The translations under genes and the position numbers were made by a program. The notes beneath the pieces were generated by a model. It was not told the origin of the DNA, made no database searches, and saw only the letters and a list, made by a program, of their open reading frames with translations. DNA of 27,546 bases from Roridomyces roridus (Eukaryota > Basidiomycota > Agaricomycetes > Agaricales > Mycenaceae), in NCBI GenBank assembly GCA_029378245.1, contig JARKIF010000334.1:1-27546 (forward strand), read 5' to 3'. Positions 10,717-20,954 of the stretch are shown here, piece by piece; the first letter of the stretch is position 1; every line of letters begins with the position of its first letter.

Positions 10717-12236
10717 GGTGGTGAGTAAAAAGCTGAAAATGATTAGCTTTGTGATGGACGCGCGTTTTTTATCGGCAGAGATAAGATTAGATTGAAAGGG
10801 TGATAAGTACTACAGGACAAATGGGTTTGATTTAGGTCGGGCGTTTTCCACGGGAAACATTACATTGCAGTGGTCAGAAGAGTGACGCAGGAGGAACGGC
10901 GAGTTGACGCCCCGCGGCCCAGATGCTGTGCTTTACCACAAAAATTCGGACGATGGTTAGCACCAACTGTTGTTTCGTCCTGAACAATCTTGATCTGAAC
11001 CTTCGGCGGCGTCTGTCTGCCAGCGAGACATGCCTTGAAAGTTGATGGAAACAACGGTGCAGTTTGAACCTCGGGCATTCGAACTTTCGAAGAAGTCCTG
11101 AATCTGACGGGAGCGGAGGAGTCTATAATAACAGCATGTTGCGTCGTTTAAACATGCCGTCCTTGTGGTTGACCCAGACGAAAGGATTGACCCGCTCGAG
11201 CCATGTGTGCTTGCCCGTTTCTTGTTAATTAGGTCGGTCTGGGAATGAGATATTGGAAAGCGGCTGCAGTGAAGATGCCAATAAATGCTTCGAGGAGGAG
11301 GTGGGGTGGAGTTGGAGAGGAACAGACGACGTGTTATTTACTCCATTTCCTTGCATTTATCGGCCAGACGAACGATGCAAGTTATTGCGATCTTCTCGTA
11401 ATCCACAGACCCAACCGCTTCCAAGTATACTTTGGCAAGGCGTGGAAACGGAACTTTGGCCCGGTGCGAAAGTCAAGCAACCATCCCAAGCGTCGAGTGA
11501 GTCAGATATCGGACCAAGCCACACAGGACGGGGTTTCGGGAAGTAGTAGTCCAGGACAGGGGATCCACGTCGACCAACACTGCTTGGGGTTCAATAAACG
11601 CCGCTGGTCCAGGATTATGTTCATAACTTGGTAAATGGAATGTGAACAATATAGTTAATTCGGAAAGTACCTGCATCTGCCAAGCGGCTACAACCCGGGA
11701 AACCTATCACGGACAATCGGATTTTGAGCGGGAAGCAAGCGCGGAGACATCATGTGCGGGTTGTGGGCGCACACTTGGCGCGCGGAGAACCGAAAGGCAG
11801 GAATCGTGCAAGGTCCAGGGCAATCAAGCAGGCGCGGGTCGAAAAAAAAAAAGATGGTTTGGCTGTGCAAGTTGCTCAAGAGTTTGGAGTTGCCAGTGAG
11901 ACATGCTTTCTCGTTGTGCGGCGGATGTTGAATTGGAGGGAGGTCCAAGGATCGCCGTTGCGCGTAGCCAGACGGTTAACGAGTTTCTAGCGACACTCTG
12001 TTCTGTTCTGGATCGCCTAAGTATTAGCTATTTTGAGGAGCCCGTACGTGGTGACTGAATATGAATCAAAGAAAGATGCATAACCATTGGGCCACATTTT
12101 TGCAACCAGGGCCTAGACCGCACAAAATTGATCAATCACGGGCATCCTAATTTAGTTTTGATCAATCATCCCAATTTAGTTTCCCGCTTCTTCCCAACCT
12201 TCACATAGACCCAGACAAGCGGATTCGCCTGTGGTC
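10717..12236. other. Long gene-poor region (about 1.5 kb)
   Basis: This is the largest stretch without an assigned gene. Several open frames of 65-130 codons exist on both strands, but none has recognisable domains, linked splice sites or a convincing start, and they overlap one another. The left end should hold the promoter of the gene starting at 10716 and the right end that of the SAP30-like gene. An A-rich run lies near 11840 and a direct repeat at 12128-12182. No transposon ends, long repeat or tRNA were recognised. A decayed gene remains possible. Confidence 0.4.
12128..12182. repeat. Direct repeat upstream of SAP30-like gene
   Basis: Two adjoining copies of TTGATCAATCA followed by an AT-C-C/T-AATTTAGTTT block, the second copy slightly shorter. 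Each starts with the palindrome TTGATCAA. They lie 55-110 bp upstream of the next start codon, so they may be promoter binding sites; this is inference. Confidence 0.6.
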
Positions 12237-12971
12237 ATGTCAGCGCCGCAGGTATCAGCAACAGGTTCCCGCTCGAGACCACAAGCCCGCAAGAAGGTCA
12301 ACGACGACGCGGCCTACTTTGGTCCTCAGACAACCGCCGGCGCGAAACGACACGCGGCAGACAAGGCGGATGGAGAACCCCGTGTCAAGCGAAAGCGCGT
12401 GGATGCTCTGGCCACTGCAAGCCGCAGAGAAGCCGACCCTGATTCCAAGGTCTCCTTGGTGAGGGCAATTTTGGCCTGTCGGAAGATCACAATAGTTCTC
12501 TGATGTCCGAATCTCAAGGTGGAGTTTATCAAGATGCCCACACCAGGTACAGGCCTTTGGCAGACAGCGCTCATACTAAGACGAAACACAGTGCTTTACC
12601 GCTACCTGTCACAGTTTGACCTCATACCTGAAGTGCACCCTTCGCCCGGGCTTGCGAATGACCCGCCTCCTCCGGCTGTGTTGGACCAGCCCCAGAGACA
12701 GCCGTCGCGGGGACCCAGCCCCCCGGCGCTGACAACACCTGCCAACCGCCCACGACGTGAATCTAAAGATCAGACGCGTAGACGTAGTTCACGTTTTGAG
12801 GAGGAAACTCCAAGTCGTGCACCAATCTTTGCCGATATCGACGATTTGCACGGTGTGCTGGCCGGTATTGCGGAGAGACACTTCAGAGAAATGGCCATAA
12901 ACGGACGTGATGTCGATATACTGGCCGTCTTTATGTCTTCAGTAGAAAAGGCCAAAGGGGGAAAACGATGA
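12237..12971 (+). CDS. SAP30-like Sin3-binding protein
   Basis: Three exons (12237-12458, 12519-12546, 12592-12971) encode 209 residues, all phases consistent. The N-terminus is basic with a nuclear-localisation-like PRVKRKR. Residues VEFIKMPTPVLYRYLSQFDL resemble the first half of the SAP30 Sin3-binding domain (a short helix with Leu..Arg-Tyr), and VLAGIAERHFREMAINGRDVDILAVFMSSVEK resembles its second half (HF, then an acidic residue and F in the last helix). About 85 Pro/Arg/Ser-rich residues, including LTTPANRPRR and RRRSSR, separate them. SAP30 proteins tether Sin3 histone deacetylase complexes in the nucleus. The first part is split by a 28-nt middle exon. Start ATG at 12237 is the first in frame. 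The family call comes from memory of the motif pattern and is moderate. Confidence 0.6.
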
Positions 12972-13052
12972 GTCTCTGATGTACAGTCGCGATTGGATAG
13001 TATTTACGCTTCATCTCCCTGGCTACCAAACCGACAATGCCGAATGACCACC

Positions 13053-13061
13053 AATAAAAGG
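13053..13061 (+). promoter_or_regulatory. TATA-like box before the secreted s17-like gene
   Basis: AATAAAAGG lies about 165 bp upstream of the start codon and is followed by a CT-rich stretch (about 13088-13135), a common core-promoter layout in strongly expressed fungal genes. A CCAATCA element sits at 13080. Function is inferred. Confidence 0.4.
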
Positions 13062-13222
13062 CTCCCTTTGTGACACCTTCCAATCAGTTCCCCACTCACT
13101 TTCTCCCCCTTCGTTGTTCTTTCGCAGCCGTGCTGCCTGGTCCCCGTTCAGTCCTCAGCTCACGTATCACGGCCTCCCCCATAATCCACATTCTTTCCTC
13201 GTAGATTTTTGAGAAATCCAGT

Positions 13223-14686
13223 ATGCAGTTCACCACAGCTTTCTCCGCGCTCCTCGCCGTCCTTCCCCTCATGGCCACTGTCAACGGCCTGTCCACCCGT
13301 GCAGGTATGCTCCCATTGCTCACTGCGTCTCTTTTCTCACTCTCTATAGCTGCTGCCGCGTCTGCCCAGGCGCTCCAGGACTCGCTCACTTTGGACCCTA
13401 ACATCATCCAGACCACGGGCACTGGCCAAGAGCCACCGGTTGCTGGCCAGGCCTCTGCTCTGACGTCCAAGAACAACTTTGCCAACATCTGCTCGCTTGG
13501 TCTCCCTAACGTCCCCATCACGAATGGCCTCCAGTTGACGGGTGGTTCTTGCAACCCAATCCCTATCGGCAACATTCCCTCCATCCAGAACGTTCCCTCT
13601 AGCAAGTTCCGTGAGTGTCCGTTCTATTTTTTCTGTGCTATTTTCTAACATTCTCGTTCAGAGAACCCGACGAACGGTCAAACTCTGGCGGCGAACACTC
13701 CCTTCAACGTCACCCTCGCCGTGAAGAACATCCAGATCGGTACCTTCACGGCCGCGACGGAGACCTACTACGCGAACCCCCAGACGCTCAACAGTGCCGG
13801 TCAGATCATTGGCCACACCCACATTGTCATTGAGCAAATTGACTCGCTCGCGTCGACCACCGTCACCGACCCGCTCAAGTTTGCGTTCTTCAAGGGTGTC
13901 GATGACGCTGCGGATGGCAACGGCCAGGTCACAGTTCCCGTCACTGCTGGTCTTGCCGCTGGTGTCTACCGCATGGGCACGATCATGTCGTCCGCCACCC
14001 ATCAGCCTGTCATTGTCGCCGTCGCTCAGCACGGTATCGTTGACGATGTCATCTACATGGTGAGTCAATCTAGAGCACTGGATCGTGAAGTTGCTGATGA
14101 ATGTGTTGCTAGACGGTGTCGGACAGCGGTGCCGCGGCTGCTAGCGGTGCTGGTGCTGCGGCTGCTGCTAGCGGCGCTAACAATGCTGGTGCTGCTGTAC
14201 GTTTTTTCTGTCCACTTCACTTGTGCGTGCTAATCTTTTGTTAGGCTGGTTCTGCCGCTGCGGGCTCTGCCGCCGCTGGCTCTGTACGTTTTATTCGTCC
14301 ACTCCACTTCTGCGTGCTCATTTTTTGTTAGGCTGCTGCCGGATCTGCTGGTAAGGCTGCCGCTGCCGCCGCTGCATCCTCGAGTGCTGCAGCTGCCGCG
14401 GCTGCTTCTACTGGAGCGGCTGCTGCCACCGCTGCGCCTGCCACTGCCGCCGCTGTACGTTAATTTTCCGCTTTTCACTTCGCCGTCCTAATCCTTTCTC
14501 AGGCCAGTAAGGGTACTGCCACCGCCAACAAGGGCGCTGCTGCTGCCACCGCCGCAAAGGGTACCGCTGCCAACAAGGGTGGTTTTTCAAAGGGCGGCTT
14601 CGGCAAGGTGCGTCAACTTGATTCAATTGTGTTCTTACCTCTGACTCTTCCTCCAGGGCAAGCGTTTCTCGCGCTCCCGGCTTTGA
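13223..14686 (+). CDS. Secreted alanine-rich protein ('ribosomal protein s17'-like misnomer)
   Basis: Eight exons (13223-13304, 13350-13610, 13662-14059, 14113-14196, 14245-14283, 14332-14454, 14503-14607, 14657-14686) encode 373 residues. A signal peptide (MQFTTAFSALLAVLPLMATVNG) is clear. The body has the order DSLTLDPNIIQTTGTGQEPPVAGQ, SLTSKNNFANIC-like, LTGGSCNPIPIGNIPS, NPTNGQTLAANTPFNV, GHTHIVIEQIDS, FAFFKGVDDA, GVYRMGTIMSSATHQPVIV, a widespread fungal secreted family that databases often wrongly call ribosomal protein s17. From exon 4 on it is low-complexity Ala/Gly/Ser, then Lys/Gly-rich, ending RFSRSRL. Exons 4-8 are all multiples of 3 with phase-0 introns. Codons are strongly C-ending, suggesting high expression. 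No enzymatic activity is known to me. Confidence 0.85.
14197..14502 (+). repeat. Three homologous 48-nt introns separated by Ala-rich exons
   Basis: Introns 14197-14244, 14284-14331 and 14455-14502 are each exactly 48 nt, start GTACGTT and end TAG or CAG. By eye the first two match at 41 of 48 positions; the first and third match at 33 of 48. The exons between are Ala/Gly/Ser repeats in phase 0. This is best read as tandem duplication of an intron plus exon unit. Confidence 0.8.
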
Positions 14687-15466
14687 GTGATGTTGTTCCC
14701 TACGGTCGCTCTTGAGGACCACGCATACCAGCTGTTGCATTGACCTTCATACCCACCTTGTGTTTTATCTCCGTATACATACTTACAAGGAGCTGATCTC
14801 TGAACCAAATACGAGGGGCTTGAAGGACAATTCTCTCATTTATCTTTATTTCCTACGCACAACAAAACTGCAAAAAACAGCTGGAAATTTTGACTGCGCG
14901 ACGTCGCGAATCGTGATTGAGTTGATTCCTGAAATACTTGATACGAGAAGGAAACGACTCCCATCCATCGTTCTTCTTCATGACATTGCATGCGGATGAG
15001 AAGGGCAACATTCGTACAGACATGGTATATTAGAGTATCAACGAGGAGCTTCTGTGCATCATGCGGTTCTTGAAGCCTCCAGTCAGACTGAGAAGTCGTC
15101 GATATATCTCTAGTTTCGTTTCCAGACCTTCTGCCGCAACGCGCGCTCGGTGGGCGCGCAGATTTGATGGGCGCGATCCCGCTGCTGATTTTGCCATCAA
15201 AATCTGCGGATCACGTCACGGCACTGGAGCCGATATTATGTAAGCGAGTCTCTAGGTTCTGCCGATCCCGCCGTCTTGATAGTCCAAGGCAGCATCTGTC
15301 TGAGGGCGCGGAGGCTGATTGATCCTCGTTACATAGTAACGACGCTGAAAGTCTTCAAGGCACTCTCTTTCCGTGTTCCTTCTTGTGGTCCTTGCCCGCC
15401 GGTCGGACCTGTCCTTCGAGCCTGCAATTTGTCTCCTTACAGTTTGATAGGCGGTTTCTCTCTTTT
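14687..15466. other. Intergenic region between s17-like and ADAM genes
   Basis: These 780 bp hold the 3' UTR of the secreted protein gene and the promoter and leader of the ADAM gene. Open frames here are short and lack recognisable features. An imperfect inverted repeat lies at 15158-15207. A CT-rich tract just before 15467 fits a leader region. Confidence 0.5.
15158..15207. repeat. Imperfect inverted repeat
   Basis: The arm CGCAGATTTGATGG is mirrored about 25 bp later by CCATCAAAATCTGCG, pairing over roughly 14 positions with a one-base bulge. It lies about 260 bp upstream of the ADAM start. It could be a hairpin or a transposon relic; nothing further supports either. Confidence 0.5.
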
Positions 15467-18400
15467 ATGCATTTCTACTCTAGCTTTCTTGCGCTGGTCG
15501 TTGCCTCCCTTCTCGCATGCACGGACTCTGTGAAAGGTCACCAACTATGCTCAGAAACTCGATCGACACTCACTTTCCTTTTTATTTCAGCTCATAGCGT
15601 GTCCCAAAGGCCGGTCAAGCGAGTGGCCAACCCGGCGACCCTTGCCCTAGAGATTCTACCCCGCCGAGAACGCTCTTCACCCACTCCCTTGCCATTCTCT
15701 CATCGCTCGCCGTTCTTGCCCCGCTCAACGACCCTCCGATATGACGACTCGTTCCGTCTCACTATCACAGCGTTTGACGAGACCTTCCACCTCCATCTAC
15801 GGCCAAACGACCATCTCATTCACCCTGCTGCGCGTATCACGTACTACGCGACCGCCCCCGATGGAACCCCGTACACCACTCGCACGAGACCACTTTTACG
15901 AGAGTCCGTGAAAGTGTATTGGGGAGAGGTCATCCACGCCGACCATTCAATGTCCCGCATGCGTGAAGACTTTGCGGGTGTTGTCCCAGCGCCTCATCCC
16001 GCCGAGCTCGGATGGGCACGCATCATGGTCCACCACCAGGGCGACATCGACCAGCGCATTGCACCCGTGTTCGAGGGCGCATTTACCGCCAAGGGCGTCA
16101 CATACCACATTACGACCAAGGACAACTACTTGCGCCATAAGCGGCCCCTCGACGTCGACGTGGAGGTACCGCTGGACATGGTCGATTCCGAGTTGGTTGT
16201 CTGGCGGGACTCGGACGTCATGACCGCGGAGGAGCACCACTTCGCTGAGACTGGCGAAAGGGTAGCGGCACCTCCTGCTGCTCAGAATTGTGGCCATGAT
16301 CGCTTGTCCTTCAATACGGACCCGGCGCAGAACCCGTTATTGCGATCTTCCACCGTCAGTCCCTGGTTTGACAACCCCATTAATTTGCTCGGCAACTCTT
16401 CCGCCAAGAGAGATGATGCTGTTGGTAACACTCTGGGCACAAAGTGCGTATCAGTCTTCTTTGCGTATGTACGCTAAAAGGGTAGTAGTTTCGTCGACAA
16501 CATCGGTCAAACAACGGGATGCCCGAACACCCAGAAAGTGGTGAGTCTAAAATGTCACTATGGATCATTTCTAATCGAATTGGTAGCTCTATATGGGTGT
16601 TGCCGCGGATTGCGAGTATACGGCGAAATATGGGGACCATGCTAATGCCACGAGCAAGATCTTGAATGACTGGAACTCGGCCAGCGCCCTCTACAAGTCC
16701 ACATTCAACGTCAGTCTTGGCATAGTCGAACTCCAGATTCAGGACGAGATGTAAGTCGTTTTCAGCAGTGACAGATTTCGTCTGAGAAAATTTATAGTTG
16801 CCCAAACCCGGTCAACACCTCGTTCCCGTGGAATGTTAACTGCAATATCACGCTAAACGAACGCCTGTCCTTGTTCTCGCAGTGGCGTGGGGCAAAGGGA
16901 CCGGATAATGCTGGTCTTTGGCATCTCATGAGTGGGTGCCCTACTGGCACCGAGGTTGGCATTGCATGGTTGGGCACATTGTAAGTTCCTTCATTTCTTC
17001 ATTTCCGCCACACAATGCTAAATCTGGGATTTCAGATGCCAGCAGTCGTCCTCGGGAACTGCCCCTTCCGTTGTCTCTGGTACCGCGGTCAGCACCGCGG
17101 GCCTGACGGAATGGCAAGTTATTGCACATGAAATTGGTCACAATTTTGGCGCGATTGTGAGTTTTCGACTTTTTAATATTTTGTGAATTAATGAATCTCC
17201 TTCTTAGCATGACGTGAGTGAAATGGAGTCGATAGATTCTCAAATCTGACTCGGCGTGCTAGTGCGCGGCTGGGTGCAACAGTACCTCTTCGTGCTGCCC
17301 CTTGACTGCCAGCAGCTGCGATGCTAATGCTAAATTCCTGATGAGCCCTGTTGCGGAGCAGGGCGAGACAATCTTTTCTCCATGCAGTCTGGGTAATATC
17401 TGTTCTCTCATGACTGCGTCGGGCGCGTCTCAAACAAACACTACGTGTCTCTCCGACCCGAACAGTAACATCGAGACGATATCCCTTCAGATGTGCGGGA
17501 ACGGCATTGTCGAGGCTGGGGAGGATTGCGATCCTGGCGAAGGCGTCACCTCTCCGTGCTGCAACTCTGACACCTGCAAGTTCACGGCCAACGCCGTGTG
17601 CGATCCAGAAAGTAGCCCTTGCTGTACGGAGCAGTGTGGATTTGCGCCTTCGACGCAGGTATGCAGGCCGGCGAAGGACGCGCAGTGTGACATGGCGGAG
17701 ACCTGCACTGGCACCTCGTCCGCTTGTCCAGCCGATCTTGTCAAGCCCAATGGTATGTTTCTTTTTTCGAACTTGACTGCCTCTGAATACCATTTCCCAG
17801 GGCAAAGCTGCGGATCGAATGGTTTGGCGTGTGCCAGTGGACAGTGCACATCGGTTGCTTGTGCGTTCTGCCCCGGTGATTCACACAGAAGCTTACTGTT
17901 TCCCAGTGCAATGCCAGCAGCTCGGAAGTTCTATGAACCTGACGAGGGCGTGCCCTTCGCAAAGCTCAGACAGTTGCCAAGTATCCTGCCAGGATCCGAC
18001 ACAAGCCAACCAGTGCATTCTGCTCTCGGCGATGCTTGTCGATGGCTCACCGTGTGGTGAGTGTTTCCCTCGCATTCTCATCTCCATCTGAGCTCCATTC
18101 TCAGGTTATGGCGGTGTATGTGCCTCGGCCAAGTGCCAATCGAGTGGGCTCATCAGCACTGCCAAGGTACCAAGCTTCTCTTTTCCATCACAACCAACCG
18201 CCGAGCTGACCGTGGTGCACTGTTTAGGCGTGGTTCACGCAGAATCTCCAGATTGCTATACCTGTTGCTATTGTGGCGGGCCTCATTGCATTGGTGATAC
18301 TATATTGGTTTGGAAGCTGTGCGTTGTCTTTGTTGTTTCCCATGTCAATTCCCTCTCAACGAGTCTATTTAGCTTTATTGCGCTGTTGTCGCGGCCGACC

Positions 18401-18606
18401 GGACTACCCGGTCACGCCCGCCCCAGTGCACCAACGACTTGGGAGCCAGGACCAGATGCGATATGCGTGAGTATTGAATGAATGAATGCTCCATTCCAAA
18501 TGCTGAACGTTTTTGCAGCCCAGGTGCGCCACCAGCAGGTGCCGGTTACCCGGGCTCGGACCCGCAGGCTACTTGGGTGGATCCTAATCGATATAATGGG
18601 CGATAG
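15467..18606 (+). CDS. ADAM-type membrane metalloprotease (M12B)
   Basis: Fourteen exons (15467-15536, 15591-16443, 16486-16540, 16587-16750, 16798-16980, 17036-17156, 17208-17213, 17263-17752, 17801-17860, 17907-18056, 18105-18166, 18228-18318, 18373-18466, 18519-18606) give 828 residues with every phase consistent. Order: signal peptide (about 1-24); M12B pro-domain; dibasic KR before DDAVGN, a likely Kex2 site; reprolysin domain with VDNIGQTTGC and HEIGHNFGAIHD (ligands H473, H477, H483, base E474) and Met-turn FLMSP (M511); Cys-rich disintegrin-like domain starting CGNGIVEAGEDCD; transmembrane helix about 747-766; short Pro/Gly-rich tail. Such enzymes shed membrane proteins at the cell surface; fungal substrates are unknown. 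The last zinc ligand is encoded by a 6-nt exon. The intron 18319-18372 is stop-free and 54 nt. All catalytic residues are present. Confidence 0.93.
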
Positions 18607-18689
18607 TATACAAGTACTGTAATGTAAATGACCGTGCAGATATTTATTGTACACTGAGCTAAGAAGGCATACACATATAGAATGTACGG

Positions 18690-20657
18690 TCAACGTCCAA
18701 GTAGCGCGCGGTTTTTGCGGACCGGTGCTAGTGCTGGGGGGCTAGACCCCGGCTTCGGTATCGGGTACGGTGGCGGCGAGTCCAAGTCGATTAGTGACCC
18801 GGCGTCGGTCTGGTAGTATTGATGACTGCTCCGAGAAATGTTGAACGATGTGCCATTGCCGTTCGGGAAAGTGCCCGCGCTAGAGTCTGGAGTGAGTAGC
18901 GTCGTGCGCCACTCGGGCGATGATGGAGTGAGATTATTCGGTGCTCCATTCCTGTCGAGGAGACCGAGGAATGGGCTCGCTAGTGGCGTATGCATTGAAC
19001 TCCGCGCGTCGTGATCCACTACGGATACGGAGATGTCCGATTCGAAGGGAGTGATTTCCAAAGTGCGGTGCTTGCGGGGGCGTTTTGGTTTAGACTTTGA
19101 ATTGGAGCGCCGCCGTCGGAAGAAGACAAAGTAGACGAGGACACCTGCGATGGTGAGGAGCGCAATGACCGCGACGGACCCGAGGACGATGCCTGCGATT
19201 GCTCCAGCGGATAGCTTGTTCCTCGGAGATGTCCGAGCTGCGACACCCATTGCGCCGGAACCAGATTGGGAGTAGCTGAAGATGCTGTGCGACAACGAAC
19301 GGTCCGTTAGTCCGAGGGCACTAGGGCAGTTATAGACGAAACGTACAGGTACAGGACGGCGATAAACGGGGAGCCAAGGAGATATTCCGTTGCAGTTTGG
19401 TCTATCCATTCCTGGATTACACCGACGCAGACACCGTCTGCTTGCTTGACAACAAGGGAGCTCTGGTCGAGACTCGTTGAGAAGGTGCCGAATGTGACCG
19501 TAAGAGTGAATTTCGCATCGCAAGGAAGCTTCCAGCCATGCGAAAAGGCAGAGGTAGAGTGCTTTGAGGCGTTGGCAATGTTGGCATCTGGATGGAATGA
19601 AGCAACTGGAGAAATTTCTCGCTGGTGCACTTACAAATGGAGCGGGCAGCGCCTTGCGGAATCACAATGCTTGGGTAGAGTGGATCCAGGAATGTCAGCA
19701 GCTCCACGCCGCTTTGTGTTATGTTGAATGGCGAACTACTTGGTCCTGTAACGGACCAGGCATCCATTTCGACAAACCAGCTCGTCATATTGGGGGGCGT
19801 CGACGCGTTTGCCGCAAGCATCGTCTTCCACTGCACCTCGCCCGTGTAGGCCGACTGATCCGGCTGAAGCCAGTGCAAAACCCCGCCATCGGTAGAGGAA
19901 TTTGACGGCGGGTTCAGGGCCATTCCAAATGAAAATGTTGGCTGTGTGGGGTTCCTCGCCAGCCAGTTGGCCGCAGGAGAGTCCGCAAACGGGGCCAGGC
20001 CCATCCCGATCGTACCTGACATGCCTGGAGTGAAGAACGCCGCCGACTGATTGGCTACGGTCACTGTTATGGACATTCATCACGGCGACTCAAATTTCAA
20101 ACAGCAGGGCACCCACCTGTTTGATTCGGATATGCCCATGCGGAGCCGTTGCTCTGCAAGAGGCCGCAGTCCTCACGCATAATGCTACCGCTGGCGGAGC
20201 CATCCAAGGTGGCGATATTTTGAAGTTGTGATAGTGCTTGTACACTTGAAGACGCTGACGGGTTATACCTGGATGTCTGTGAGACACCGAGGAGCTTTGT
20301 CGTTGATGAACTCACGAAGGAACGCCTTCACAAGAGTCGCAACTGGAGCCCGCTACGGTCGTGACACTGAAACCCAGGTTAAGACTTTACAATCTGAGAC
20401 ACAGAAATGGACCAACGCAGTGGAAGTCGTCAGTGCAAACGCAAAGGATTGCGGCGCACTCGAGGACTGCACTGAAGTGAGATTCCCTCGTGCGAATGAA
20501 TCAAAGTACAGACCATATTTACGCCGACAGTGTACATCTGATTCACATCCTGGGCGACTGGAATCCTGAGTGTCTGTAGGGGAGCGGGATCCGATCTTTT
20601 GAGAATTCGGGCGTCGCAAATCGTTAATATGCAGAGGGTGAGGACGACGGGGAGCAT
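18690..20657 (-). CDS. Membrane-anchored aspartic-protease-like protein, catalytic motif lost
   Basis: Seven exons (20657-20514, 20466-20403, 20352-20316, 20268-20117, 20063-19635, 19587-19347, 19284-18690) give 553 residues. It has a signal peptide, then the order of a pepsin-like A1 protease: IPVAQDVNQMYTVGV, PQSFAFAL, SYNPSASSS, GTIGMGLAPF (flap-to-lobe block), GGVLHWLQPDQSAYTGEVQW, SWFVEMDAWSVTG, PQGAARSIY and LGSPFIAVLYL. Where active enzymes have DTGS this protein has TTST (61-64); the second motif DTGT is DPLY (259-262). It therefore should not be a working protease. A transmembrane helix (about 385-410) and RRRR stop precede a 140-residue Ser/Pro-rich tail. The splice sites between exons 2 and 3 are the least certain; the rest is fixed by phase. 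Its 3' end is 83 bp from that of the ADAM gene. Confidence 0.8.
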
Positions 20658-20954
20658 GAGGGTCGGGAGCGAATCGCGGATGTCCGCATCGACTTATTAT
20701 AACGCAAGAAGGTTGGTGGCGAGATCATGAGGCTATGCATGGAAAACAAATATAGGGAGATATGATGTCACATGTCGGACTCGCCCTGTCGAGCGCGCTC
20801 GGGCGCGTCGGGATGATCTTGGAGACTTGGACACACAACGCGCGACGATCGTGAGGCACGATCAGTGCAACGCGTCGAATATCCGGAGTTCATACAAGAC
20901 ACCGGATGAAAGCTTGATTCCCGTAATACTTATGATCGGTGTCTAACGGTGTAA
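20658..20954. other. Intergenic region with short palindromes
   Basis: These 297 bp separate the pseudo-protease start from the ClpP stop. A perfect 7-bp inverted repeat, GATCGTG-AGG-CACGATC, lies at 20847-20863 and GAGCGCGCTC near 20798. They may be regulator sites in the pseudo-protease promoter; this is not shown. Confidence 0.4.

Noticed and set aside
11245..11634. 129-codon open frame in the gap
   Set aside because: No domain, no signal peptide, no codon-use or splice support, and overlapping frames of similar length.
14113..14607. CRISPR-like or satellite array
   Set aside because: The repeats are intron/exon cassettes of a protein gene, not spaced identical repeats.
13223..14686. Ribosomal protein S17
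   Set aside because: The product has a signal peptide and no OB-fold S17 motifs. The name is a database misnomer for this secreted fungal family.
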